Shown here: positions 1-9,005 of the stretch, piece after piece | Layout: every line of letters starts with the position of its first letter | Numbering within the stretch: position 1 is the stretch's first letter | Assembly: GCA_020073465.1 (NCBI GenBank) | Contig: JAIQFC010000018.1 | Coordinates: 62,001-126,000, forward strand | DNA: 64,000 nucleotides | Source of the DNA: Terriglobia bacterium | Lineage (GTDB): Bacteria; Acidobacteriota; Terriglobia; Terriglobales; Acidobacteriaceae | Reading direction: 5' to 3' | Translations under genes and position numbers: made by a program | Notes under the pieces: model-generated | The model's input: the letters and a program-made list of their open reading frames with translations, nothing else | Told to the model about the DNA's origin: nothing | Databases searched by the model: none

Positions 1-490
1 CGGCGGTTGCTGTGAGCATGAGCTTCGCTGCGGCAACCGCCGCGGAAAGATACTCCTCTCGACCTCCGACCGTGTACGCACGACATAACAATGAGATTCC
101 CTGTCCCTGGCTCATGGCCGAGTATGCGGACATAGTTGCTCCGTCTGTTTCTGGAACCCTCCAGCCACCACGTTCGTCTTGTGTCTTGAAAGCCCAGTCT
201 GCAATCTGATCAAACTGACATAGTTGAGCGAGGTTGTGCCTCCCGGACTCGAGCCAGAGATCCCAATGTCCCAATCCCTTTTGCAGAACCGTAACCGGGA
301 AGTACTGCAGCTTGTCATTCAAAATAGCCAACGGCAGACCACGGCTGTCCACGTGACCTTTCCAGCTTGTTTTCCCCGTCAGATCGTTGAAGTACCCCTC
401 TAACTTGCCTGGAACAAACTGTTTGCCTTCACCCTGAGCCAGGTGCCAGTAGCTATGACCCGCAGCCATGGCGCTCCAATGACGAAGCAT
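1..490 (-). CDS. D-glucuronyl C5-epimerase domain protein (partial, cut by window edge)
   Basis: An open frame on the minus strand runs without a stop from an ATG at 490 off the left edge, giving about 163 N-terminal residues. It contains GLPLAIL, FPVTVLQKGLGHWDLWL, a GGW turn and YSAMSQGQGISLLCRAYT...EYLSAA, which match by eye the C-terminal catalytic domain of D-glucuronyl C5-epimerases (PF06662 type). These enzymes invert C5 of uronic acids inside polysaccharides. The start is uncertain: the frame stays open upstream into the end of the 2-epimerase gene (GTG at 526, TTG further up) and no good ribosome site decides it. As last visible gene of the exopolysaccharide operon it probably modifies the exported polymer. 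The family call is from motif memory, without an alignment. Confidence 0.68.
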   Translation of the reverse strand, partial: MLRHWSAMAAGHSYWHLAQGEGKQFVPGKLEGYFNDLTGKTSWKGHVDSRGLPLAILNDKLQYFPVTVLQKGLGHWDLWLESGRHNLAQLCQFDQIADWAFKTQDERGGWRVPETDGATMSAYSAMSQGQGISLLCRAYTVGGREEYLSAAVAAAKLMLTATA

Positions 491-509
491 GGACCAATAG
501 ATACCGTAC

Positions 510-1607
510 TTAGACTGGGCATTCACAGGACACCGCCAGTTCCGCAGCAATATATTCGGCACTATGGCCATCGCCGTAAGGCGATTCGGTCGTATCGATG
601 CAGAGATCCAAGGCGGCCTCAATGGCCGCTGCTACTGCATCGGCGCTGTGCGGGGGAGCTAGCCGGTTGCAGCCGAGCTCAACGATTTCCACCCACTCTG
701 TTTCGTCGCGCAACGTGACGCAGGGAACGCGATGAAAGAAGGCTTCCTTCTGGACGCCGCCAGAGTCGGTTGCAATCACGCGCGCGTGTTTCTCCAGCAT
801 CAGCATATCCAGGTAACCAACGGGGTCAATCAAGAACAGTTCTGCTCCGCTCTCATTCAGTTCGTGATTCTGCTCCACCACGTGCCGGGTTCGAGGGTGC
901 AGCGGGAGAACCACAGGTAGTCTGTGGGCCACCTTCAGCAGACCTGAAAGAATGGCCTGCAGCCGGGCGGGCGAGTCGGTGTTCTCGGCTCGGTGAATGG
1001 TTGCCAACACATAGCCGCCACTTGAGAGGCCCAGACGCTGCAACACGTCACTGGTCGCTTCGGTCAATTCAGAGAAAAGTAGGACAGCGTCGTACATGAC
1101 ATCGCCGACCAAACGCACGCGCGTGCCATTGATTCCTTCCGCGCACAAGTTGGAGACGGCTGCGGCGGTCGGAGCAAAAAGCAACGTAGCACTGTGATCG
1201 GTGAGAATACGGTTCAGCTCTTCCGGCATTTGCCGGTTCCAGGACCGCAGGCCGGCCTCGACATGGGCGACTGGAATGTGCAATTTGGCCGCCGCCAGGG
1301 CCCCTGCCAAAGTGGAGTTCGTGTCCCCGTACACCACGGCCCAATCGGGATTCTCCGCCACCAAGATGCGCTCGATTCCTTCGAGCATTCGAGCAGTCTG
1401 CGCGCCGTGCAGTCCGGAACCCACGCCCAAGTTGTATGCGGGCTTCGCGATTCCGAGTTCAGCGAAAAACACGTCGGACATATTAGGGTCGTAATGCTGG
1501 CCGGTATGCACCAGCACGTCGTCGATACCTGCTCGGGCCAGTGCGCGCGACACCACCGCTGCCTTAACGAATTGTGGGCGCGCTCCGATAACCGTGACGA
1601 TCTTCAT
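510..1607 (-). CDS. UDP-N-acetylglucosamine 2-epimerase family (WecB or WbpI type)
   Basis: A 365-residue non-hydrolysing 2-epimerase, complete in length. The N-terminus MKIVTVIGARPQFVKAA, then HTGQHYD, VYGDTNSTLAGALAA, HVEAGLRS, PEELNRILTDH and the late TDSGGVQKEAF are the family's UDP-binding and catalytic signatures. WecB makes UDP-ManNAc from UDP-GlcNAc; the close relative WbpI/WlbD acts on UDP-diacetamido-glucuronate. Because genes resembling WbpB, WbpD and WbpE lie in the same operon (18531-21339), the WbpI role is at least as likely, but the sequence alone does not settle it. Its ATG lies 44 bases inside the end of the upstream glycosyltransferase gene, which suggests coupled translation. 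Confidence 0.9.
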   Translation of the reverse strand: MKIVTVIGARPQFVKAAVVSRALARAGIDDVLVHTGQHYDPNMSDVFFAELGIAKPAYNLGVGSGLHGAQTARMLEGIERILVAENPDWAVVYGDTNSTLAGALAAAKLHIPVAHVEAGLRSWNRQMPEELNRILTDHSATLLFAPTAAAVSNLCAEGINGTRVRLVGDVMYDAVLLFSELTEATSDVLQRLGLSSGGYVLATIHRAENTDSPARLQAILSGLLKVAHRLPVVLPLHPRTRHVVEQNHELNESGAELFLIDPVGYLDMLMLEKHARVIATDSGGVQKEAFFHRVPCVTLRDETEWVEIVELGCNRLAPPHSADAVAAAIEAALDLCIDTTESPYGDGHSAEYIAAELAVSCECPV

Positions 1608-2850
1608 GGGCCACAGCCTGTTCAGGGATGCCGGCAGCTTCGACTAGCAGGTCTTGTAGTCGTGCTGCAATCTGTTCGCGGTTGTAGTGGAGGGCGATGT
1701 AAGAACGAGCGTTACAGGCAAGGCGGCGCTGGAGTGAGGGATCGGCACGCAATCGCAGGATGCCAGCAACCAGGGAAGCAGCATCCTCTGGAGGAACACA
1801 GATGCCACCTTCCGCATCCTCGACCAGCTCTTGTGCCTCACCCGCGATTGCGACAAGAACAACCGTGCCTGCCGCCATGCATTCGAAAAGCTTGCACGGT
1901 AGGGCTCCCTTGAACAGATCGAGACGCTTCAGTGGCACGACTGCGGCGTTGAACCCGGCCATCAGTGCCGGCATCGTATGGGAAGGCTGCGGCATAAAGA
2001 ACCGGACATTCTCCAGGCGACGGCGCTGCACCTCGGCATGTAACCTCTGCTTTTCTGGACCGTCGCCGAAAAGGGCGAAGAGAATATCTGGGACATTCCG
2101 CAGGAGTTCTGCGGCATCCAGGACGAGATCAAGATCTTGAGCCATTCCGAACAAGCCCGTATATCCGACCACAAACTTGTTGCTGAAATTGAACGCCACA
2201 CGCTGGGCTTCCCGCTTGCCCAATGCACCGTCGGAGAAGACTTCGAGGTCAACGCCGTTGGTGATCAGTGCGACTGGCACCTTTACGCGCTTGCGGATAT
2301 CGGCAACCATGTACTGGGTTTGAGCTGTTACCAGGCAAGACTGGCGATAGAGGAATTCCTCCAGCCCCACGGACAGCTGAATCAGGAAGCGATTACGCAC
2401 AATGCCCATCGCGACCGCAGTTTCAGGCCACAAATCGGAGACATTTAAGACCATCTTTGCCCTCAGACAGGTCTTCAGCACCAATCCCGACAAGCCGAGA
2501 AAGAGCGGCGGCGACTCAACGAGGACCACGTCCTGACGCCTCACTTTGATGATCCCAACCAGAATGGAGCAGAACACAAAAGAGAAGTAGCTAAGCATCC
2601 GTTGGGCAAATCCCGCTGAGCGATTCACGTAGATGCGAGTTCGCAGTACACGCAGGTTGCCTACTCGTTCCTCATAGAAGAAGCGGTCGCGATATTCGGG
2701 AAAGATTCTGCCCCGAGGGTAATTGGGTACAGGCGCAACCACCGTCACCTGATGGCCCCACGCGGCAAGACGGCGGGCCCAATCGTAAAGGCGACTGGGA
2801 GCAGCTCCTGTCTCTGGCGGGAAGTAGTGTGTCACAAATAGGCAACGCAT
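1564..2850 (-). CDS. GT4-family glycosyltransferase (WcaI/WbuB-like)
   Basis: The product, 428 residues from the chosen start, begins MRCLFVTHYFPPETGAAPSR, a typical GT-B N-terminus with the phosphate-loop region. Later come DLWPETAVAMG, VGYTGLFGMAQ, LFGDGPEKQRL and the E-x7-E-like segment around KLFECMAAGTVVLVA...GEAQELV. It should transfer a sugar from a nucleotide donor to the lipid-linked repeat unit on the cytoplasmic face. The frame is open to 3009, but the ATG at 2850 is preceded by AAGGAGAG about ten bases upstream and removes a 53-residue tail with no family match, so 2850 is preferred. Donor and acceptor cannot be read from sequence. Confidence 0.88.
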   Translation of the reverse strand: MRCLFVTHYFPPETGAAPSRLYDWARRLAAWGHQVTVVAPVPNYPRGRIFPEYRDRFFYEERVGNLRVLRTRIYVNRSAGFAQRMLSYFSFVFCSILVGIIKVRRQDVVLVESPPLFLGLSGLVLKTCLRAKMVLNVSDLWPETAVAMGIVRNRFLIQLSVGLEEFLYRQSCLVTAQTQYMVADIRKRVKVPVALITNGVDLEVFSDGALGKREAQRVAFNFSNKFVVGYTGLFGMAQDLDLVLDAAELLRNVPDILFALFGDGPEKQRLHAEVQRRRLENVRFFMPQPSHTMPALMAGFNAAVVPLKRLDLFKGALPCKLFECMAAGTVVLVAIAGEAQELVEDAEGGICVPPEDAASLVAGILRLRADPSLQRRLACNARSYIALHYNREQIAARLQDLLVEAAGIPEQAVAHEDRHGYRSAPTIR

Positions 2851-2926
2851 CTGTAGAAACTCTCCTTGCGCGGGCGCGAGCCCGGGCAGAAGCGTGTGTC
2901 CGGCGAAGGAATTGAGGTATGCGCTG

Positions 2927-4006
2927 TCAGGAATCTGAATCGCCGTCGAGCAAATACCAATTGTCAGAGTCGAAGAGTCGTTCGGGCTTCGGCAACGCGG
3001 GATTGACACTCAGCAGGACTTCGGAACGAGTGCTTCGAAAGATGAACCCCAACCGATGCAGCTTGCGGATTAGCTTGTTGTCACCAAAATAGACGATCGT
3101 GATGCAATAGGCATCATGGCCCTGTTGCTCCCTGATGAATGCGGTGAGCAGATTATCGAACACGTCATCATCAGCCATCAGGTCGGAGATGTGAATCTTG
3201 CCATCTTGTGAGGGAGACCACACGAGATAACCGCCAATCTCACCCGTCGTTTCGTGTTGCGCGGCAAACAGAGAATATTTCCGCATCGGACATTCCATAA
3301 AACGCCAGTTGGCATACCGCGAGTCACGTTGGACGATGATCCGATGTTCCAGCAGCGATCTCTGCCAAAAACGATCGAAGCGGTCGTCAAAGCGAGATAG
3401 AGACACGTAGTTATAGACGATCGACGTCTTGGACCGAGCCGCTTTCGACACGAAGGTGATGGTCGAGTTAAAAATGCTGGCGCCTAGGTTCCATAATCTC
3501 CGGCCACGCTGCCGGAATGCAGCGCCGGTGCGAAGCAGTCGCACACCTGCGCAGGCCTGGCCGACGGAATGATAGCCAGCACGAAGTTGCACGGGGCGAG
3601 CGGCATCATTGGGGAATCCGTAGACAACGTCGAACATTCCATCGCGACAGGTAGCGATTGCCGCGGTCTGCAGAGCCATAGCCGGGTAAAGGGTGCGGTG
3701 CTCGGGTTCGACTGCAAAATCGCCGGCAACGGCTGCCTGCAAGCTCACCCCATCCAGCAGAAGCCGCCTCGGGAATAAGGCAGTCGTTCCGACCACTTGC
3801 TCGTGGATGGGCTCAATCACGAGTGCACACCATGCATGACCGAGCGGATTCATTTCGTAATTCCAGTGGTACTTTTCAGGGGAGCTCTGCAGTGCGCTCG
3901 TCTTGCACAAGCGCAGAACATTCCCTCGATCACGATCGATTTCGGCGATCTGCACTCGATATGACGTTTCCACCGCAGCCGGAGTGCACGGGCTCATATG
4001 TGCCAT
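2927..4006 (-). CDS. GNAT-type acyltransferase of the exopolysaccharide locus
   Basis: A 359-residue soluble protein. Residues around 85-130 (GDFAVEPEHRTLYPAMALQ, then FDVVYGFPNDAARPV) resemble the acetyl-CoA binding core of GNAT enzymes found in bacterial polysaccharide loci. A second half with NWRFMECP and GGYLVWSPSQDGKIHISDLMAD looks like a second GNAT-like lobe. The start overlaps the end of the upstream FemAB-like gene by 13 bases. It probably adds an acyl or aminoacyl group to a sugar of the repeat unit, but no substrate can be inferred. It could also be a catalytically inactive partner of the neighbouring FemAB-like protein. There is no signal peptide or membrane segment. Confidence 0.62.
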   Translation of the reverse strand: MAHMSPCTPAAVETSYRVQIAEIDRDRGNVLRLCKTSALQSSPEKYHWNYEMNPLGHAWCALVIEPIHEQVVGTTALFPRRLLLDGVSLQAAVAGDFAVEPEHRTLYPAMALQTAAIATCRDGMFDVVYGFPNDAARPVQLRAGYHSVGQACAGVRLLRTGAAFRQRGRRLWNLGASIFNSTITFVSKAARSKTSIVYNYVSLSRFDDRFDRFWQRSLLEHRIIVQRDSRYANWRFMECPMRKYSLFAAQHETTGEIGGYLVWSPSQDGKIHISDLMADDDVFDNLLTAFIREQQGHDAYCITIVYFGDNKLIRKLHRLGFIFRSTRSEVLLSVNPALPKPERLFDSDNWYLLDGDSDS

Positions 4007-5694
4007 ATCCGTCTCCTGAATGTCCGATAGAAACCATCCTCACGCAAGAACCCAGCGCTCTCGAGGACGTCGCGAGAGGCATGATCTCGCGCAAGAATGC
4101 AGATGTCAGCCCAGACTCCTTGCGCTAGGGTGCGGCCTGCGAACCATTGCACAAGGCCGATGTCGACAGCCGCCTCGTGCCCACCGCTCACCGGTCTGAG
4201 GTCATAGAGCATGTCCGCTTCCCGCTTCGTTGAAGGGGTGGATGAAGGTTTGTCCGGCGGCAGTTTGACCCGGCGTATCCAGCCAATCTGCTGGTGGTCA
4301 GGACCGCCCCAAACGTAGCAGCATTCACCATTGCGTATGCGTGTCCGAAAATCTTGTAACACTTTTGGGCGGAATAGATAGGGAGAGCGGAGCGCGATCT
4401 GGGCAAGATCGCTCAGCCGCAGCTGCTGTGGGGGCACGACTTGGCTTGATTCATCAGAAGCAACACCCGGTTCGTTCCCGCAGCTCTGCAGCGGCGGCCG
4501 TCTCCAGTGCGAGAGGAGGGAGAGCCTCCGGTTTCTCTGCGTTTCAGCGAAGCGCACTCCGCCTACAATCCAAGACCCCAATTTCCTCACTCCTCGACTG
4601 CTGGTCACATAGACAGGTTCAAACAGGCGACGAAGGCTGGCATTCACGACCAAGTGGTCGAGTGTGAGGCAGAACATATTCTCGGACTGATTGGTGAAGT
4701 GCTCTTTGTAGGCTTCCCGGCCTATCGTGAAGTCAACTTCGTTGAGTTCCCGTTCTCGCGCATATGTAAGAAGTTCGCTGAGCATCACGTCACCCGGGGA
4801 AAGCTCCCAGTAGTCGACGTCAAATGTCGGTTTATACAGAATCAGGCTGCCCTTGTACTCGAAGCCGAGGTGGCACGCGATCGGCCGATGGTTGAATTCG
4901 AGAACGCTAAATCGCAGCTGACTCTGCAAATCAAGTTCGTCAACCAATGCGGTGTAGAATTCACGCCATTCCTTGGCCAGGAACTGGCTGCGCTCACCGG
5001 CAAAGGCACGGCGCGTAGTGTGTTGTTGGAAGAGAGTTGGCAACAGCTGGCGAGCCTCAGGCCGTGTTTCCAAATGACGAAAGCAGACTTCGCCTGTGCG
5101 GTAGAGCTTATTGCGACGACGTTTCAGCGCGGGCTTGCGGAGCGCAGCTGCGGTTACATCATCTCGGCCTTCATTCAAGACGAGAGCTGAGCGGCGCGCA
5201 ACCGGAAGCAGGCTGAGATGCGAGCGAATGTCTGGCGGCAAGTCCGTTATGCAATGGACCAGCTGCGAGGTGAGCCGCAGGTTGTTGAATCGGCAACTGC
5301 TCCATCCGGGATAACGCAGCAAGGACCGCAGCGCCTCTGCGACGACCTCGGGCGCGAGTTCTGGGCAGCAGAGGATGTCGCCGTAGTCAGATCCAGGCAT
5401 TCCGACGAAGCCCATCGCCGAACCACGGCGGACCAGCGGAAGGATGCCGACAACGCCGTTGCTGTCGCGCACTACAGGCGCGCACACATGTGACGATGTG
5501 CCAAACGCTTTCCACCAGGCACGCAACCAGCCTGGACTCTGAAAGATGCTGGCTGGCATAGTGTTGCCAAAGCGGATGCAATCCTCAATTATCGTCACCA
5601 ATTCCTCGAACTCGCTCACGATTTCGGTGTGCAGGGCAGCAACGGAGTGCTCTCGCGGGGCCAAGTCGAGCGGGAATGTTGCCGTAGACTTCAT
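3994..5694 (-). CDS. FemAB/CelD-like acyltransferase with a C-terminal extension
   Basis: From the start chosen here (ATG at 5694) the product has 566 residues. The first 370 or so resemble the FemAB/CelD acyltransferase fold of exopolysaccharide loci: SPGWLRAWWKAFG, ILPLVRRG, RRRNKLYRTGEV, FSVLEFNHRPIACHLGFEYKGSLILYKPTFD, SPGDVMLSELL and EVDFTIGREAYKEHFTNQ. A C-terminal part of about 150 residues (RSPYLFRPKVLQDFR to the end) is not part of the usual 350-400 residue protein and looks like a second, GNAT-like or chaperone-like module. The frame is open to 5772, but that start would overlap the preceding gene by 52 bases and adds no recognisable sequence. No strong ribosome site supports either choice. 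Confidence 0.66.
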   Translation of the reverse strand: MKSTATFPLDLAPREHSVAALHTEIVSEFEELVTIIEDCIRFGNTMPASIFQSPGWLRAWWKAFGTSSHVCAPVVRDSNGVVGILPLVRRGSAMGFVGMPGSDYGDILCCPELAPEVVAEALRSLLRYPGWSSCRFNNLRLTSQLVHCITDLPPDIRSHLSLLPVARRSALVLNEGRDDVTAAALRKPALKRRRNKLYRTGEVCFRHLETRPEARQLLPTLFQQHTTRRAFAGERSQFLAKEWREFYTALVDELDLQSQLRFSVLEFNHRPIACHLGFEYKGSLILYKPTFDVDYWELSPGDVMLSELLTYARERELNEVDFTIGREAYKEHFTNQSENMFCLTLDHLVVNASLRRLFEPVYVTSSRGVRKLGSWIVGGVRFAETQRNRRLSLLSHWRRPPLQSCGNEPGVASDESSQVVPPQQLRLSDLAQIALRSPYLFRPKVLQDFRTRIRNGECCYVWGGPDHQQIGWIRRVKLPPDKPSSTPSTKREADMLYDLRPVSGGHEAAVDIGLVQWFAGRTLAQGVWADICILARDHASRDVLESAGFLREDGFYRTFRRRIWHI

Positions 5695-5720
5695 AGAGTA
5701 GTTCACCGGTCTAAGGAAGC

Positions 5721-6644
5721 CTAAGTTCGAGCAAGTCGGAGCCTTACTCGTTTGCCATCGAAGACCTGCCATTCGCCGTCCTGGTTAAAGGTGTGCGTCG
5801 CTACCCACCCGGAGGTAAGCTTGGGCGTGAGCCTTGCTAGACAGGTCTCGTCGTATTCGCGTTCGTTCAGGCGGTTGACCCGGTTCCAGGCAATGGCACA
5901 GCCGTAGCCGAAGCGGCAGTCTTGCCCTGGGCGGATGAGTTGACCATTGTCCAGGAACAACCTTCCCGCCGGTCGCGCGGTGCCGAGATCATCCACCACA
6001 GGGTTGCGGGCGTGAGGTAACCAGGGGCCGAACGGTGAACAGGAATGAAAGATCGAGAGTTGGCGGAACCTTGCGGTCCATTTCCCCCATCCGGCGGTGA
6101 ACATCCACCACCGGCCTTCATATTCGAGTAGCGTAGTGTCGACCACGTCCACGTGGTCCATCAAAACCGCCGCCAGTTCCCAGTCTTGCGGGAACTCTCT
6201 TGCACGATAAAGTTCGATAGTGTGGTTGTGGCGGGTTTCCGGGAGCATGTAGAAATCGCCATGCCAACTGAATACAAAGGGGTACGAGAGGTGATATGGC
6301 CGCTGGAGTGCAATTTCGGGCTGACTCCAGCAGCCACTGGAATCCAGTGTGGCGAACTGGATCACGCCCTTGCGACCCTGGTCACCCCAGGCCTCGAACA
6401 GCACAAAGACTTTTCCTTGAAAAGTAATCACAAAGGGATCGGCATAGTTCATGCCGGCTGGCGGTTCAAGCAACCGACAGGTGGTGATACCACCGTCCCG
6501 GTGTGCGTTAGTGCGGGGCGTGGCACCGATCACCCATTGCTCCCCAAACGCCAACTGCAACAGCTTCCTTTGAACCTTGCCGGTAATGGTCGCAAGCGAC
6601 TCCATGGGCGCAGGGTCCTTCGATCCCTCGGAAAACGTTCGCAT
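5721..6644 (-). CDS. GINT1-like beta-propeller protein (glycosyl hydrolase 43-like fold)
   Basis: A 307-residue soluble protein with repeated propeller-blade features: NYADPFVITFQGKVFVLFEAW, YHLSYPFVFSWHGDFYMLPET, DTTLLEYEGRWWMFTAGW, and ARPAGRLFLDNGQLIRPGQDC followed by YGCAIAWNRV. This pattern matches the N-terminal domain seen in glucosamine inositolphosphorylceramide transferases, which also occurs alone in bacterial polysaccharide gene clusters. Its function there is not established; it may bind or modify the polymer. The start ATG directly follows the stop of the upstream gene (TGA-ATG), which supports operon coupling. An internal Met (MESLATITGK) is an alternative start. Confidence 0.68.
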   Translation of the reverse strand: MRTFSEGSKDPAPMESLATITGKVQRKLLQLAFGEQWVIGATPRTNAHRDGGITTCRLLEPPAGMNYADPFVITFQGKVFVLFEAWGDQGRKGVIQFATLDSSGCWSQPEIALQRPYHLSYPFVFSWHGDFYMLPETRHNHTIELYRAREFPQDWELAAVLMDHVDVVDTTLLEYEGRWWMFTAGWGKWTARFRQLSIFHSCSPFGPWLPHARNPVVDDLGTARPAGRLFLDNGQLIRPGQDCRFGYGCAIAWNRVNRLNEREYDETCLARLTPKLTSGWVATHTFNQDGEWQVFDGKRVRLRLART

Positions 6645-7862
6645 TCACGAAGCCAGGGCCAGATGCTCACGTTTGCCGGAAAAGAGTTCTGTAATTTGGG
6701 TTGCGATTCTTGTTGCGGAAAATGCCTCCCGGACGCGCTTTTGCCCAGCCTTCCCTAATGATTGCCGCAAGTCAGCATTCTGGCTGAGCAGATGTAAAGC
6801 ATCGGCCATCGAGTCCGGGTTCTGTGCCGGTACGATCAGACCTGCACCTCCACCCAACAACTCGGGAATGCCTCCCGTTTCAGTACCAATTGCCGGGATG
6901 GCAAAAGACATCGCTTCGATGAGAGACACCGGAATCCCTTCGTGGAGTCCGCCGCCAAGATCGGCGCTGGCGAGGACGGCGATGGAAATCCTGCCGCTGG
7001 CATATAGGTCCAGCAGGGCCGAGTGCGATAGCAAGTCCAGAAACTTGATCCTGTCCTCGAGGTCACCCTTGCGGACCTCGCGCCACAACGAATCGTGCAA
7101 CTCGCCGTCACCCGCGAACCAGAGTTCTAGCGAGATGCCCCGAGCTTTCAGTCGATCGATGGCATCTATCAACACCTTGTGTGCCTTGACCGGCACCATA
7201 GATGCGGCGCAGAGCGCGACCACAGGCATATCTTCCGCAGCGCTTTGTGAGCTTCTGCCATTCACGTCCACACCTACATGCAGCACCGTCGTTTTCGCTT
7301 CGAGAGTAGTACCCTGCAACCCGGAAAGGCGCAGCCCGCTTTGCGAAATAAACCGGACGAATTGCGCATGCTCTGCCTTCCAGAGCAGCAAGTCGTTCCC
7401 GACGATGTCAAAGCGGTGCGCGGTAAAGCTCCAGGGGATGCCACAAAGTTCGGAGGCTACGAGGGCAAGGCTTGCCGGCAATGAAGCCCAATAAGCATGA
7501 ATGTGGTCGGCCTTCCAGTCTTTCGCCACCCGTGCCAACCAGGTGGCTTTTGCCAGAACAATGAGATTCTTGAACATTGCCTGCGGAGTGGTTCGAGTGA
7601 AGCGGCGTGCTGATCTCAGGAGGCAATCGGCATGCTTTGTGGCCGCTGCCGCGAACTCCCGGATGATACTTGGCGAGATCAGAGGGGCGCCCTGACAGCA
7701 AGACAGAAAGCGAGCCGCGTCCTTATGGACCACCTCGCCGCGAGGCCACAACGGCGCCAGAAGTAACTCATGTCCTTGTGCCTGAAGAGCAGTTAGCTCA
7801 GGCATAAGGAAAGCCTCACAGGGGCCGAAGGGAAAACTGGCGGTTACATAAATGATTCTCAT
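6645..7862 (-). CDS. GT4-family glycosyltransferase
   Basis: A 405-residue GT-B glycosyltransferase. MRIIYVTASFPFGPCEAFLMPEL is the N-terminal Rossmann start, HAYWASLPASLALVASEL and PWSFTAHRFDI are the acceptor-side signature of WcaL-like enzymes, and LWFAGDGELHDSL plus HEGIPVSLIEAMSFAIPAIGTETGGIPELL is the donor-binding site with its E-x7-E element. It acts at the membrane face in assembling the repeat unit. Its start overlaps the stop of the upstream glycosyltransferase by four bases (ATGA), so the two are probably translated together. Sugar specificity is unknown. Confidence 0.9.
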   Translation of the reverse strand: MRIIYVTASFPFGPCEAFLMPELTALQAQGHELLLAPLWPRGEVVHKDAARFLSCCQGAPLISPSIIREFAAAATKHADCLLRSARRFTRTTPQAMFKNLIVLAKATWLARVAKDWKADHIHAYWASLPASLALVASELCGIPWSFTAHRFDIVGNDLLLWKAEHAQFVRFISQSGLRLSGLQGTTLEAKTTVLHVGVDVNGRSSQSAAEDMPVVALCAASMVPVKAHKVLIDAIDRLKARGISLELWFAGDGELHDSLWREVRKGDLEDRIKFLDLLSHSALLDLYASGRISIAVLASADLGGGLHEGIPVSLIEAMSFAIPAIGTETGGIPELLGGGAGLIVPAQNPDSMADALHLLSQNADLRQSLGKAGQKRVREAFSATRIATQITELFSGKREHLALAS

Positions 7863-9001
7863 GTTAGTGCCGCCTCCTCCTTCTTCCGCGCCGTCAGCGG
7901 TACTTCTGACCGTCGGACCGTACGTTCGATGATCTCCTGGTATAGAGGAATGATTCGCTCGGGAGAGAACTCACGCAGGAAGTCGTCCTCTGCCTCGTGG
8001 GGAGATCGACGCGCGGTTATGCCTGCCAATTTCCGGTTAATCGCGTGAGCTAGCGCGTCCGAGTCAACTCGTGTCAGCACTAATCGTTTCGTGCGCTGGG
8101 CAATTTCTCGGATGCCCCCGGGGCAGTCCGTCGCAACCACTGGGGTTCCAAGCGCCACCGCTTCCAGGATTACATTCGGAAAGACTTCTGAGCGCGAGGG
8201 CACGACAAGAAGATCTGAGTGACGAATGAAGGGATATGGGTTGCCTTGAAATCCGGCGAAGTGCACCAGCGACTCGATGCCCAATGATCTTGCCAGCGAA
8301 TGCAGTTCGCGTTCCTGCGGACCGCCGCCAACCAGCGTAAGGTCGGCGTGAGAGTGGTCCCGCAGCACGACCGGCAGGGCTTCGACAAGCAAATCCATTC
8401 CCTTCACCGGGACAAAGCGGCCAACTGCAACCAGATGCGGACCCGTGCCTCGGTAGGGGGAGTGCGTGCCTGCGATCTGTTCCAGCGCGTCCACATCCAC
8501 CGGGTTGTAAATGCGCACGAGTTTGTGGGCAGGGATACCAAAACAGTGGGCCATCCGTTCGACCATGTCGTTGCTCTGGCAGATGATGGTGTCGGCATGC
8601 GGGTAGAGCAATTTGTAGATGGTGCGCCGGGCGCTGCCGGCGATTTCCGGGAGGGTCACATTGGCGCCTTCCCGTACCAACACGCGAGTGCCACGTGGCA
8701 TTAGGGGCATGGCAAGGATTGCCGCCGAGTTCAGCTGCGCGGCGAACGAAACCACTGCCTGGGGCCGAAGCCTCCAACAAAGGCGAGCGAGGGGTAGAGT
8801 CGCCATCCTCGCGCGCCGTGCGCCTACGTCGTGTACCCTCACATCGGGTGGCACGCGCTCCAGGAAATTCCCCTCGCGCTCCAACAGTGCCAAGTGCGGC
8901 TCGAGTATGCGCCGATCTACTCGCTTGAGGATCTCGGTGAGAACGTGCTCCGCACCCCCGATCCGCAGCGAACTGACGACAAACAGGACTCGGATAGACA
9001 T
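7859..9001 (-). CDS. GT4-family glycosyltransferase
   Basis: The product, 380 residues from the ATG at 9001, begins MSIRVLFVVSSLRIGGAEHVL, the classical GT4 start with the GGAE loop. Later motifs are VSFAAQLNSAAI, VREGANVTLPE, LVAVGRFVPVKGMDLLVEAL, LVGGGPQERELHSLA, VHFAGFQGNPYPFI and SRSEVFPNVILEAVALGTPVVATDCPGGIREI, which together form the donor-binding half. The frame is open to 9073, but the 24 extra residues overlap the flippase gene and match nothing. It is one of three GT4 enzymes in the locus, so the repeat unit has at least four sugars if the priming transferase is counted; this count is inferred. Confidence 0.9.
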   Translation of the reverse strand: MSIRVLFVVSSLRIGGAEHVLTEILKRVDRRILEPHLALLEREGNFLERVPPDVRVHDVGARRARMATLPLARLCWRLRPQAVVSFAAQLNSAAILAMPLMPRGTRVLVREGANVTLPEIAGSARRTIYKLLYPHADTIICQSNDMVERMAHCFGIPAHKLVRIYNPVDVDALEQIAGTHSPYRGTGPHLVAVGRFVPVKGMDLLVEALPVVLRDHSHADLTLVGGGPQERELHSLARSLGIESLVHFAGFQGNPYPFIRHSDLLVVPSRSEVFPNVILEAVALGTPVVATDCPGGIREIAQRTKRLVLTRVDSDALAHAINRKLAGITARRSPHEAEDDFLREFSPERIIPLYQEIIERTVRRSEVPLTARKKEEAALT

Positions 9002-9005
9002 TTGC

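Noticed and set aside
2851-3009. 53-residue N-terminal extension of the first GT4 gene
   Set aside because: It overlaps the acyltransferase gene, and the ATG at 2850 has AAGGAGAG and the canonical GT-B start.
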